From assembly GCA_002363155.1 (NCBI GenBank), contig DEWH01000028.1, positions 1 through 39,488 of the forward strand: DNA of 39,488 nt, read 5' to 3'. The stretch is from Ruminococcaceae bacterium UBA3215 (GTDB lineage Bacteria; Bacillota; Clostridia; Oscillospirales; Ruminococcaceae). This document shows positions 7,683 to 14,264 of this stretch, piece by piece. Position numbers and translations under genes: made by a program. The notes beneath the pieces are model-generated. The model ran no database searches. It saw only the letters and a program-made list of their open reading frames with translations, and was not told where the DNA came from. Position 1 is the stretch's first letter, and every line of letters begins with the position of its first letter.

Positions 7683-8867
7683 ATGGAGAAATATTACATC
7701 TGGCTTCTGCTTGCTGTCGGTGAGGGCAGACCGGAGATATCACAGCTGATTAAAAGGTTCGGGACCGCGCAGAAAGCCTATGAAGCTTTTGAAAGCAACA
7801 CTGCCCTTCTCGGCGCGGAACTTACCGCAAAAGCGCAGGAGACCGGGCTGGACAAGGCGGAGAAGCTGTTATCGTCAATTACCGCTGACGGAACGGAGCT
7901 GATAACATGGGAATCCGAAAACTACCCGGAGCATCTGCGCCGTATCGAAAACCCGCCCTGCGTACTGTTTGCGAAAGGCGATTCGAGCCTTTTGAGCAAG
8001 AAGCTGGTAACGATCGTAGGTTCACGTTCAATGACGGATTATACCGCGTCCGTAATACCGGATATTATCGAGCGTATAGACAAGGAATACGCGATAGTCG
8101 GAACTCTCTCCGAGGGCTGTGACCAGCTTACTTGTCTGAACGCGCTTAAATATGGAATAGCATTTATAGAGATAATGCCCTGCGGTCTTTCGCGCACATA
8201 TCCTGCCGGAAGCCGTTCGATGCGCAGATTTCTGCTTGAAAACGGCGGTCTGCTGATATCGGAATTTCTCCCGAAAACAAACTCGTCTCCGGGCAGTTTC
8301 CTGCGCCGTTCGCGCATAATCGGCGGTATATCGTATGTAACGCTGGTGATGCAGGCAGGCGCAAAAAGCGGCACTCTCAATACCGCCGAATACTCATCGG
8401 CACCGCTGTTCGTGCCGCCTCACGACATATTCCGGAAAGACTATTCGGGTGCGGTGAATGCCGTAAGAAAAGGCGCCAAGCTCTATCTCGGCCCCGCAAG
8501 TATCGACAAGGCTTATGAGCATGCGCTTGAAGCCGAAATGGAGCCGGAAGAGACAGCCGATAGGAAAAGAGCAAAATACCGTACCGTCAGCACAAAGGAT
8601 AAAGGGAGCACAGCAGACACAAAGAACGGCGGAAACGAAAATGCCTCTCCGGAGAAAAACGCCGGAAAGGCACCTGAAAGATCGGATTTTGACAGCGACG
8701 AACAGTTCTCGCTATATATGTTTATCGCCGGAGCAGGCAGCACGGTTAGCCTTGAAGAGATAATGGCAGGCACCGGACGTTCTCCGGAAGCACTTGCCGA
8801 AGACCTGCTGGATCTGGAGATCGCAGGAAAAATAACCTGCGCCGGCAGCCGGTACAGCGCTGTTTAA
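7683..8867 (+). CDS. dprA: DprA/Smf-like DNA-processing protein, divergent
   Basis: 394 residues. DprA binds single-stranded DNA and loads RecA during transformation. The Rossmann-like core is visible: VGSRS (112-116), YPAGSRSMRR (173-182), GGLLISEFLP (188-197), RRSRIIGGIS (208-217) and KSGTLNTAEY (228-237). It diverges at conserved places: the usual SG-x-A-x-GID segment reads GTLSEGCD, and RNRIIAGLS reads RSRIIGGIS. An Ala/Lys/Glu-rich linker (about 275-335) leads to a C-terminal winged-helix-like domain (about 335-394), as in many DprA proteins. The start is ATG 7683. Its stop overlaps the convergent deacylase gene by 4 bp. topA, the frequent Firmicutes neighbour, is absent. Confidence 0.8.
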   Translation: MEKYYIWLLLAVGEGRPEISQLIKRFGTAQKAYEAFESNTALLGAELTAKAQETGLDKAEKLLSSITADGTELITWESENYPEHLRRIENPPCVLFAKGDSSLLSKKLVTIVGSRSMTDYTASVIPDIIERIDKEYAIVGTLSEGCDQLTCLNALKYGIAFIEIMPCGLSRTYPAGSRSMRRFLLENGGLLISEFLPKTNSSPGSFLRRSRIIGGISYVTLVMQAGAKSGTLNTAEYSSAPLFVPPHDIFRKDYSGAVNAVRKGAKLYLGPASIDKAYEHALEAEMEPEETADRKRAKYRTVSTKDKGSTADTKNGGNENASPEKNAGKAPERSDFDSDEQFSLYMFIAGAGSTVSLEEIMAGTGRSPEALAEDLLDLEIAGKITCAGSRYSAV

Positions 8868-9346
8868 TCCTGCAGCAGAATATCGCAGAACCTGCCCCGT
8901 ATTGCTCCCACAAGAGCGCGGGGCGAAAGTTTTATCTGTACGCCTATCCTCCCGCCGCTTATATAGAACTCGTCAAGAGCTTCCGCCGAGTCATGCACAA
9001 CGGTCATGAACTGCTTTTTCATGCCTATCGGCGTACAGCCGCCGCGCACATAGCCTGTCACTGCGGTAAGATCCTTGACGTGCAGTAGTTCCACCGACTT
9101 CTCGCCGACGCTTTTAGCCGCCTTTTTAAGGTCAAGCTCCTTATCTACCGGGATAAGGAAGCAGTAGTAACTGCCGGTCTTTCCGTGAGCGACAAGGGTC
9201 TTGAAAGTCATATCAAGGGGCTGACCGAGCGCATTCGCGGTGGTTATGCCGTCAACGAACTCGTCGCATTCATAGGTCTGTTCCTCGTAAGGGATCTTGT
9301 TCTTTTCAAGAAAACGCATTGCGTTGGTTTTCGCTTCTTTTGCCAT
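8864..9346 (-). CDS. ybaK: Cys-tRNA(Pro)/Cys-tRNA(Cys) deacylase, YbaK/EbsC family
   Basis: A 160-residue trans-editing protein that removes cysteine mischarged onto tRNA-Pro. Family features are AKTNAMRFLEKNKIPYE at the start, a central KTLVAHGKTG strand, PVDKELDLKKAAKS, and the conserved GYVRGGCTPIGMKK loop. Upstream codons are open, but ATG 9346 is chosen because GGACGGAG lies just before it and the family alignment begins with this methionine. It lies 16 bp after the hydroxyacid dehydrogenase gene on the same strand, so the two are probably one transcript. Confidence 0.9.
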   Translation of the reverse strand: MAKEAKTNAMRFLEKNKIPYEEQTYECDEFVDGITTANALGQPLDMTFKTLVAHGKTGSYYCFLIPVDKELDLKKAAKSVGEKSVELLHVKDLTAVTGYVRGGCTPIGMKKQFMTVVHDSAEALDEFYISGGRIGVQIKLSPRALVGAIRGRFCDILLQD

Positions 9347-9362
9347 ATTTTCTCCGTCCTTA

Positions 9363-10310
9363 TCAGCCCACAGTATTCTGCGGAGCACCGTTTATATACG
9401 CGGCAAGGTTCTCTTCCGCGATCTTCAGAAGTCTCTGCCGTGTCTCGTATGCCGCCCATGCGATGTGGGGAGTGATAATGCAGTTCGGCGCGCCGTAAAG
9501 CGGGCAGTCCGCCGCCATAGGTTCCCGGCACAGCACATCGAGACCTGCACCCGCAAGCTTTCCGCTGTCCAGAGCATCTCTGAGCGCCTGCTCGTCAACG
9601 ACAGGTCCGCGTGAGGTATTTATCAGCACCGCGCCCTGCTTCATCTTCGCAAATGAGTCGGCATTCATAAGCTTCTCCGACTGCGGAGTGAGCGGACAGT
9701 GCAGCGTAACGATATCGCTTTCCCGCAGGAGCGTGTCCATATCCACGAACCGATACGGGCAGTCCGGCTTCTGCGTTCTTGTGCAGACGATAACGTTCAT
9801 TCCGAAAGCTTCCGCGGCTTTTGCCACACGGCTTCCGATAGTGCCGTAGCCGACAATGCCGATGGTCTTGCCTGCAACACAGCGGATCGGGTAGGGAAAA
9901 TATGAGAATACAGGGCTCTTGATCCAGTCACCGGCAGCAACGGAAGCGCTGTACTTGCCGAGGTTCCCGAAAAGCTCGAAAATGAATGTGAATACGAGCT
10001 GGACAACGCCGTCGGTTGAGTAGCCGGGAACGTTTGTGACAATGATCCCGCGTTCCTTTGCGCACTCAAGATCCACGTTGTTGTAACCGGTAGCGAGGAT
10101 CCCGATGTATTTAAGATTCGGCGACTTCTCCATTACCTCACGCGTGATGAGGGTCTTGTTGCAGATCACCGCCTCTGCGTCTCTGACACGCTCGGCGGTC
10201 TGACCGGGCGCTGTAAAGCCGTAGCGTACAACCGTTCCGTAAGCCGCGAATGACGAAAATCCGATATCACCGGCAGTAACGGTATCGGCGTCGGTAAAGA
10301 CTATCTTCAT
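9363..10310 (-). CDS. D-2-hydroxyacid dehydrogenase, NAD-dependent (glycerate dehydrogenase-like)
   Basis: A 315-residue member of the D-isomer-specific 2-hydroxyacid dehydrogenases. The NAD fold motif GIVGYGTIGSRV lies at about 151-162. The catalytic triad is in place: Arg234 in NTSRGPVVDE, Glu263 in CREP and His282 in TPHIAWA. The sequence ATGYNNVDLECAKERGI, before the NAD domain, resembles glycerate/hydroxypyruvate reductases (HprA type), but the exact substrate cannot be read. A GGAGG ribosome site precedes ATG 10310. It is first in a two-gene minus-strand unit with its own promoter (10399-10427). Confidence 0.88.
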   Translation of the reverse strand: MKIVFTDADTVTAGDIGFSSFAAYGTVVRYGFTAPGQTAERVRDAEAVICNKTLITREVMEKSPNLKYIGILATGYNNVDLECAKERGIIVTNVPGYSTDGVVQLVFTFIFELFGNLGKYSASVAAGDWIKSPVFSYFPYPIRCVAGKTIGIVGYGTIGSRVAKAAEAFGMNVIVCTRTQKPDCPYRFVDMDTLLRESDIVTLHCPLTPQSEKLMNADSFAKMKQGAVLINTSRGPVVDEQALRDALDSGKLAGAGLDVLCREPMAADCPLYGAPNCIITPHIAWAAYETRQRLLKIAEENLAAYINGAPQNTVG

Positions 10311-10398
10311 ACTAAACCTCCGTTCGGATGCAAAAACAGCATCGTTGTATTTTCAAATTATGTCAATTTGTACAAAAGCGTAAAAACAACTACACTCA

Positions 10399-10427
10399 AT
10401 TATAGCACAAAGTCCGCTGAATTTCAA
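10399..10427 (-). promoter_or_regulatory. Promoter of the hydroxyacid dehydrogenase-ybaK unit
   Basis: On the minus strand TTGAAA (10427-10422), 17 bp, TATAAT (10404-10399). This leaves a leader of roughly 85 nt before ATG 10310. Confidence 0.75.
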
Positions 10428-10566
10428 CAGTAAACTGTTTTAGCACAATATTATATTATCACGCTATATGAATGAATTTACCGCAAAATACAGCCTTTCG
10501 TGACAAGAAAAGCAAAGAATATGTAAAATGATGTTAAAAATTTTATGATTTTTGTCAAAAATGGTA

Positions 10567-10595
10567 TTGACATTATTTCCATATTGTGATATAAT
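10567..10595 (+). promoter_or_regulatory. Promoter of the MarR-family gene
   Basis: TTGACA (10567-10572), 17 bp, TATAAT (10590-10595): perfect sigma-A consensus. The TTGTGATATAAT 12-mer, including the TRTG extension, is shared with rRNA P1 and the promoter at 14201-14230. Confidence 0.85.
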
Positions 10596-10674
10596 AAACA
10601 CGTTAAAAAATAAACATTTCTGAAATGTGTGTAATACAAAAAGTGTACATTCGGAACAGGAGAAGCAAGCAATC

Positions 10675-11142
10675 ATGAGTGAGATTGAATTTGGAAATAT
10701 ATTGTATAAGCTCTATCACGGAGAGGTAAAACTCGAAGCTGCGGCTGTCAGGGACAACAAGAACTGCGCCGATCTTACCGTCAACGAACTGAACCTTATA
10801 GAGTGTATCCGTACTCTCACCAAGGGCTCCGAAGGACCGACAATAAGTGCGATCGCAAGCGATCTCGATATCACCCGGCCTTCGACCACTGTCGCGGTCA
10901 ATAAGCTCTGCAGCAAGAAAATGGCATCAAAGGAAGGCAGTTCCAGCGACGGCAGATCCGTCCGCGTGAAGCTCACCCAGAAAGGCGAGAAAGCCTACAG
11001 CGCACATCACACGTTCCAGAACAATCTCGTAAAAGACATAAAGCAGAGTGTGTCGGAAGACGACTACAAAGCGCTTGTATCAAGCCTTAACAATCTTAAA
11101 GCGATACTTGACGGCAAGCTTGCAAATGAAGACGAAGAATAA
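10675..11142 (+). CDS. MarR-family transcriptional regulator
   Basis: A 155-residue winged-helix regulator. An N-terminal helix is followed by LTVNELNLIECIRTL, the HTH (ISAIASDLDITRPSTTVAVNKL) and the wing with the MarR-typical DGRSVRVKLTQKGEKAY, then a C-terminal dimerisation helix. MarR proteins bind short palindromes as dimers. ATG 10675 is chosen because AGGAGAAG lies about 10 bp upstream; the frame is open further up but without a ribosome site. A perfect palindrome directly after its stop and a second one at the DAHP synthase promoter are possible targets. The ligand is unknown. Confidence 0.9.
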   Translation: MSEIEFGNILYKLYHGEVKLEAAAVRDNKNCADLTVNELNLIECIRTLTKGSEGPTISAIASDLDITRPSTTVAVNKLCSKKMASKEGSSSDGRSVRVKLTQKGEKAYSAHHTFQNNLVKDIKQSVSEDDYKALVSSLNNLKAILDGKLANEDEE

Positions 11143-11145
11143 TGA

Positions 11146-11176
11146 TTTTTAACAGGTCAATGAGACCTGTTAAAAA
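11146..11176. promoter_or_regulatory. Perfect 13-bp palindrome, possible operator
   Basis: TTTTTAACAGGTC (11146-11158), loop AATGA, GACCTGTTAAAAA (11164-11176). The T tract lies on the 5' side and the A tract on the 3' side on both strands, the reverse of an intrinsic terminator, so a protein-binding site is at least as likely as an RNA hairpin. It sits a few bases after the MarR stop codon. Confidence 0.6.
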
Positions 11177-11224
11177 ATACAGTCGCGATTTAGCAGTTGA
11201 AACCGTTTTTAGGTAAAAGCAATA

Positions 11225-11261
11225 AATTGTTTTGCCAAAGTTCAAAACAATTGTTGATAAT
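11225..11261 (+). promoter_or_regulatory. DAHP synthase promoter overlapped by an inverted repeat
   Basis: TTGCCA (11232-11237), 18 bp, GATAAT (11256-11261) is the best promoter candidate before the DAHP synthase gene. The -35 box and spacer lie inside a perfect inverted repeat, AATTGTTTTG (11225-11234) and CAAAACAATT (11243-11252), separated by 8 bp. This is a natural position for repressor binding. Confidence 0.5.
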
Positions 11262-11296
11262 ATATCAAACTAAATTTCAAACAGGAGGAAAACACA

Positions 11297-12328
11297 ATGG
11301 GAATGAAATTCAATCGCAAGCTCCCCATACCGAAGCTTATCAAAGAGCTGTATCCGCTTTCGGATAAGGTAGCCGCCATAAAGGCAGAGCGCGATGAGCA
11401 GATCAAGGCGATCTTCAGAGGTGAGGATAAGCGATTTATACTTATAATCGGACCTTGCTCGGCAGACAGAGAGGACGCTGTGCTTGATTACACATCGCGT
11501 CTCGCAAAGGTACAGGACAAGGTAAAGGACAAAATATTCATCATACCGCGAATCTACACCGGAAAACCCCGTACCACCGGCGAAGGCTACAAGGGTATGG
11601 TACACCAGCCCGACCCGTCTTCAAGCAAGGAGAATATGCTCGACGGTATAGTTGCCGTGCGCAGGCTCCACACCCGTGCGATAGAAGAGACCGGTCTGGT
11701 ATGCGCGGACGAGATGCTCTATCCGGAGAACTACCGCTATCTGTCCGATCTGCTGTCATACAACGCGATAGGCGCACGCTCCGTTGAGGATCAGCAGCAC
11801 CGCCTTACCGCAAGCGGCATAGACACACCGGTAGGAATGAAGAACCCCACAGCGGGTGACTATTCGGTAATGCTGAACTCGATACTCGCTGCACAGAGCC
11901 CGCATATGTTCATCTACCGCGGCTGGGAAGTCGAGACAGACGGAAACCCCTACGCTCATGCGATACTCCGCGGCTTCACAAACAAGCACGGTGAGAGCAT
12001 GCCGAACTATCATTATGAAGATCTCAACCTCGTTTACGAGATGTACCAGTCTAAGAACCTCAAGAATCAGACTGTTATAGTTGACTGCAACCACGCTAAC
12101 TCCGGCAAGAAATATCTCGAGCAGATAAGGATCGCGAAGGAAGTCCTGTACAGCAAGCGCCACAACGAAGGTCTGAACAGCTTCATAAAGGGACTCATGA
12201 TCGAAAGCTACATCGAGGACGGCGCACAGAAGATCGGTGAAGGCGTTTACGGCAAGTCCATAACCGACCCGTGTCTCGGCTGGGATAAGTCGGAAAAGCT
12301 TATCTACGAGATCGCAGATGTCCTGTAA
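11297..12328 (+). CDS. aroF: 3-deoxy-7-phosphoheptulonate (DAHP) synthase, class I AroFGH type
   Basis: Catalyses the first step of the shikimate pathway, joining phosphoenolpyruvate and erythrose 4-phosphate. The 343-residue length fits the E. coli AroF/G/H type rather than the AroA(Q)-linked Bacillus type. Motifs include IGPCSAD (51-57), the PEP-binding GKPRTTGEGYKG (89-100), CADEML, GARSVEDQQHR, and VDCNHANSGKKY near the C-terminus with a metal-binding His. The N-terminal region that carries feedback sites in this family is present. It has an AGGAGGAAA ribosome site. The symbol names the family, not a specific paralogue. Other shikimate genes are not in the window. Confidence 0.93.
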   Translation: MGMKFNRKLPIPKLIKELYPLSDKVAAIKAERDEQIKAIFRGEDKRFILIIGPCSADREDAVLDYTSRLAKVQDKVKDKIFIIPRIYTGKPRTTGEGYKGMVHQPDPSSSKENMLDGIVAVRRLHTRAIEETGLVCADEMLYPENYRYLSDLLSYNAIGARSVEDQQHRLTASGIDTPVGMKNPTAGDYSVMLNSILAAQSPHMFIYRGWEVETDGNPYAHAILRGFTNKHGESMPNYHYEDLNLVYEMYQSKNLKNQTVIVDCNHANSGKKYLEQIRIAKEVLYSKRHNEGLNSFIKGLMIESYIEDGAQKIGEGVYGKSITDPCLGWDKSEKLIYEIADVL

Positions 12329-12344
12329 GAGACTGTTCTGAACC

Positions 12345-12502
12345 GATGCGCTTTGTCCTGCGCGGACAGCGCCAGGTCTGTCGGTCAGCCCCTCTGCTGT
12401 GTATTTGCCTGCGGCAAAACACTCCACCTCCCCGTTTGCGGGGAGACCACCCTTTAAAAAGGGGGCTGGACCCCCTAAACCTGATGACCGTAATACGGAG
12501 AT
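12345..12502. repeat. Intergenic repeat mosaic, including hairpin repeat copy B
   Basis: At 12345-12373 lies a segment whose reverse complement recurs at 36608-36634 with few differences. At about 12420-12502 is copy B of the hairpin repeat: CCCTTTAAAAAGGG, then CCCCCTAAACCTGATGACCGTAATACGG, matching copy A at 6105-6156. A further short hairpin (CTCCCCG with CGGGGAG) precedes it. No gene is visible. Confidence 0.75.
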
Positions 12503-12539
12503 CAGAAAGTAAGCAAACAGAATAAGAGTAAAAAAGTCA

Positions 12540-12563
12540 CCCTGCCGCAATAATACGGCAGGG
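12540..12563 (+). terminator. Hairpin between aroF and the Rsm22-like gene
   Basis: CCCTGCCG (12540-12547) and CGGCAGGG (12556-12563) form a perfect 8-bp GC-rich stem with loop CAATAATA, followed by CTGATTTTA. The T tail is short and starts a few bases away, so termination is plausible but not certain. It ends 12 bp before the ribosome site of the next gene. Confidence 0.5.
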
Positions 12564-12582
12564 CTGATTTTATGGAGGAAGT

Positions 12583-13536
12583 ATGATGTTTCCGGAAAGG
12601 CTGAGTGCCGCTGTTGAAGCGAACGCACTCGCTTATGACCACAAAGAGCTTGCAAAAGCCGCAGCACAGATATCGGAGAAGTACCGCGCGGAACGCGGTG
12701 ACGGAAGCCGTCTCGTGACAAAAGACTGTGAGACTGCCGCATACGCCGCCGTGAGAATGCCGGCGACATTCGCCGCGGTGAGCGCTGCACTTGAGCACAC
12801 GCTTGAACATACAGACTGTGAGATATCGGCGGCAGCGGATATCGGCGCGGGAACTGGAGCCGCAGGCTGGGCGGCGGCAGAGCTTCTCGAAAGCATTGCT
12901 GAACTGCACTGTTACGAGCGTGAACCGAAGATGAGAGAGACGGGAAGCCGGTTTATGCAGGAAGCGGATATCGGCATAAAAACGGAATGGCACAGCTTCG
13001 ATATAACGAAAGATACGCCCGGCCGCAGCTATGATCTTATCATAATTTCCTACACGCTCAATGAACTTTCGGAAAAGGACAGGGAACGCGCTGTCGATAT
13101 GCTCTGGGAAAAGGCGGACAAGCTCCTGCTCATAGTCGAACCCGGAACAAAAGCCGGCTATGCTAACATACTCGCCGCGAGGGAAAGGCTGATAAAAGCA
13201 GGCGCGGACATAGCCTGTCCCTGCCCCGGAAACGGGAAATGCCCGCTTAACGGGGACGACTGGTGTCACTTCACCGCAAGAGCGCAGCGGACAAAGCTGC
13301 ACAAGCTTCTGAAAGGCGGAGATGTGCCTTACGAGGACGAGAAATTCTCCTTTATCGCCGCCGCAAAATGCGCAGTAAAGCCCTGCGAAAAGCGAATACT
13401 CCGCCACCCGCAGATATCCGGCGGATTCGTTGATCTCCGGGTATGCACAGCCGACGGTATCTCGGACATACGCGTGACAAAATCGTCAAAACAGTTCAAA
13501 TCCGCAAGAAAAGCGGACTGCGGAGACAGCATATAA
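12583..13536 (+). CDS. Rsm22-like (PF09243 family) SAM-fold protein with Fe-S motif
   Basis: A 317-residue protein related to mitochondrial Rsm22/METTL17, which assist small ribosomal subunit assembly. The SAM-binding signature DIGAGTG is at 86-92, preceded by MPATFAAV, a family-typical segment. Four cysteines, Cys212, Cys214, Cys220 and Cys228, lie in ACPCPGNGKCPL and DWCHF, matching the family's 4Fe-4S motif. It probably acts on ribosome assembly in the cytoplasm; methyltransferase activity is unproven for the family. It has a TGGAGGAAG ribosome site before ATG 12583; a second Met follows at once. It appears to be a single-gene unit ending in the terminator at 13540-13576. Confidence 0.85.
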   Translation: MMFPERLSAAVEANALAYDHKELAKAAAQISEKYRAERGDGSRLVTKDCETAAYAAVRMPATFAAVSAALEHTLEHTDCEISAAADIGAGTGAAGWAAAELLESIAELHCYEREPKMRETGSRFMQEADIGIKTEWHSFDITKDTPGRSYDLIIISYTLNELSEKDRERAVDMLWEKADKLLLIVEPGTKAGYANILAARERLIKAGADIACPCPGNGKCPLNGDDWCHFTARAQRTKLHKLLKGGDVPYEDEKFSFIAAAKCAVKPCEKRILRHPQISGGFVDLRVCTADGISDIRVTKSSKQFKSARKADCGDSI

Positions 13537-13539
13537 TCA

Positions 13540-13576
13540 AAGACCGCTGAGTGCACCTGCACCCGGCGGTCTTATT
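13540..13576 (+). terminator. Terminator after the Rsm22-like gene
   Basis: AAGACCGC (13540-13547) pairs with GCGGTCTT (13566-13573), with an inner GTGCACCTGCAC hairpin, and a short T-containing tail (ATTC). Confidence 0.55.
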
Positions 13577-13623
13577 CGATAACTGCCTCATACTGAATCA
13601 ATATCTATCCGCAGGCAAAACCA

Positions 13624-13709
13624 TGTAATTTCGTCACGATTCAGATGTACGCGCAGAGCGCGCTCCAAAATTGTGCATTGTGAATTGTGCATTGTGAATT
13701 TGTCTATAA
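13624..13709 (+). repeat. MITE-like repeat, copy 1
   Basis: It shares about 85 bp with copy 2 at 32933-33031: GTAATTTCGTCACGATTC, then CGCGCAGAGCGCGCTCCA, then tandem TTGTGCATTGTGAA units, ending TTTGTCTATA. The left terminal repeat present in copy 2 (TATAGACAAA) is degraded here (CGCAGGCAAAA). It has no coding capacity. Confidence 0.8.
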
Positions 13710-13728
13710 GTTTATGGAAAATGGGTCC

Positions 13729-13761
13729 GGGGGATAACCTTTTTTCAAAAAGGTTTCCCCC
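13729..13761 (-). terminator. rnpB 3' hairpin, also a member of a dispersed hairpin family
   Basis: On the minus strand GGGGGAAACCTTTTT, loop GAA, then AAAAAGGTTATCCCCC forms a long stem directly after the rnpB 3' end. The same module occurs at 16474-16507 and 27606-27639. No U tract follows the stem, so it may act as a 3'-end barrier or processing site rather than a textbook terminator. Confidence 0.6.
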
Positions 13762-13770
13762 GCTTTTGGT

Positions 13771-14130
13771 GCAAACCGGATCGATAAGCCGAGTTTTGTC
13801 GTTGGGTGAACATCTATCTGACTTTACCGTCGCCGGCAAAGTTGTCTTGCTTGCGCAATGTAGCCGCCTTAAACGGAGCGCGCCGAGCAGGCGCGTAGCT
13901 CTCCGAACCAATCGGCGTTGCATCGGATAGGGTTTACATGGCATACGCGTCTCCGCGTATCCGGTGAGCTCTTGCCTCGCCTTTCCACCCTTACATACAT
14001 GAAGTATGCGGTATATCTCTGTTGCACTTGCCCTAAGGTCGCCCTCGGCTGCCGTTAACAGCTATCCTGCTCTGTGATGCTCGGACTTTCCTCAGGAGGA
14101 GACCTCCCGCGTCCACCTGACCCGGTTTGC
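13771..14130 (-). ncRNA. rnpB: RNase P RNA, bacterial type A
   Basis: The catalytic RNA of RNase P, which removes tRNA 5' leaders. Read on the minus strand, the conserved blocks appear in order: GAGGAAAGTCCGAGC near the 5' end, GGCGACCTTAGGGCAAGTGCAACAG in two conserved parts (CR-II/III region), AAGGGTGGAAAGGCGAGG, and near the 3' end ATAGATG, CACCCAACGACAAAAC and TCGGCTTATCG. The ends pair as helix P1: GCAAACCGGGTC at 14130-14119 with GATCCGGTTTGC at 13782-13771. These paired ends fix the length at about 360 nt. Short frames on either strand inside it are not genes. Confidence 0.95.
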
Positions 14131-14136
14131 AGTCGT

Positions 14137-14165
14137 ATTATAACACACACAGCCGAAAAAATCAA
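14137..14165 (-). promoter_or_regulatory. rnpB promoter
   Basis: On the minus strand TTGATT (14165-14160), 17 bp, TATAAT (14142-14137). The predicted start, about 7 bp further on, coincides with the first base of helix P1 at 14130. Confidence 0.8.
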
Positions 14166-14200
14166 GTCCTTTTGAAATTTTTGACATTTCCGCAAAGCTA

Positions 14201-14230
14201 TTGCCAACTCCCGACTTTTTGTGATATAAT
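14201..14230 (+). promoter_or_regulatory. Promoter of the DUF3810 gene
   Basis: TTGCCA (14201-14206), 18 bp, TATAAT (14225-14230) preceded by TGTGA (TRTG extension). It is divergent from rnpB, with about 35 bp between the two -35 boxes. Confidence 0.75.
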
Positions 14231-14264
14231 ATTTGTAATACATATTCAGAAAAGGCATACATAT

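Larger units (their letters stand above)
10311..10674. other. Divergent intergenic region with two promoters
   Basis: This 364-bp region has no convincing gene; overlapping short frames are AT-rich and lack coding character. It holds one strong promoter toward each flanking gene, about 140 bp apart. Apart from these, nothing else was recognised. Confidence 0.7.

Noticed and set aside
8864..8867. Overlap of dprA and ybaK stops as a possible frameshift or fusion
   Set aside because: The genes are convergent and simply share 4 bp at their stop codons; both products are full length.
11756..13407. Antisense frames of about 300-344 codons opposite DAHP synthase and the Rsm22-like gene
   Set aside because: Both sense genes carry unambiguous family motifs. 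The antisense frames cross intergenic repeats and have unlikely composition.
13681..13709. CRISPR-like direct repeats (GTGCATTGTGAATT units)
   Set aside because: The units are contiguous with no spacers and form the end of a MITE-like repeat.
13588..13944. Open reading frames on both strands inside rnpB and the MITE-like repeat
   Set aside because: They overlap a clear RNase P RNA and a repeat, and have no ribosome site or family resemblance.
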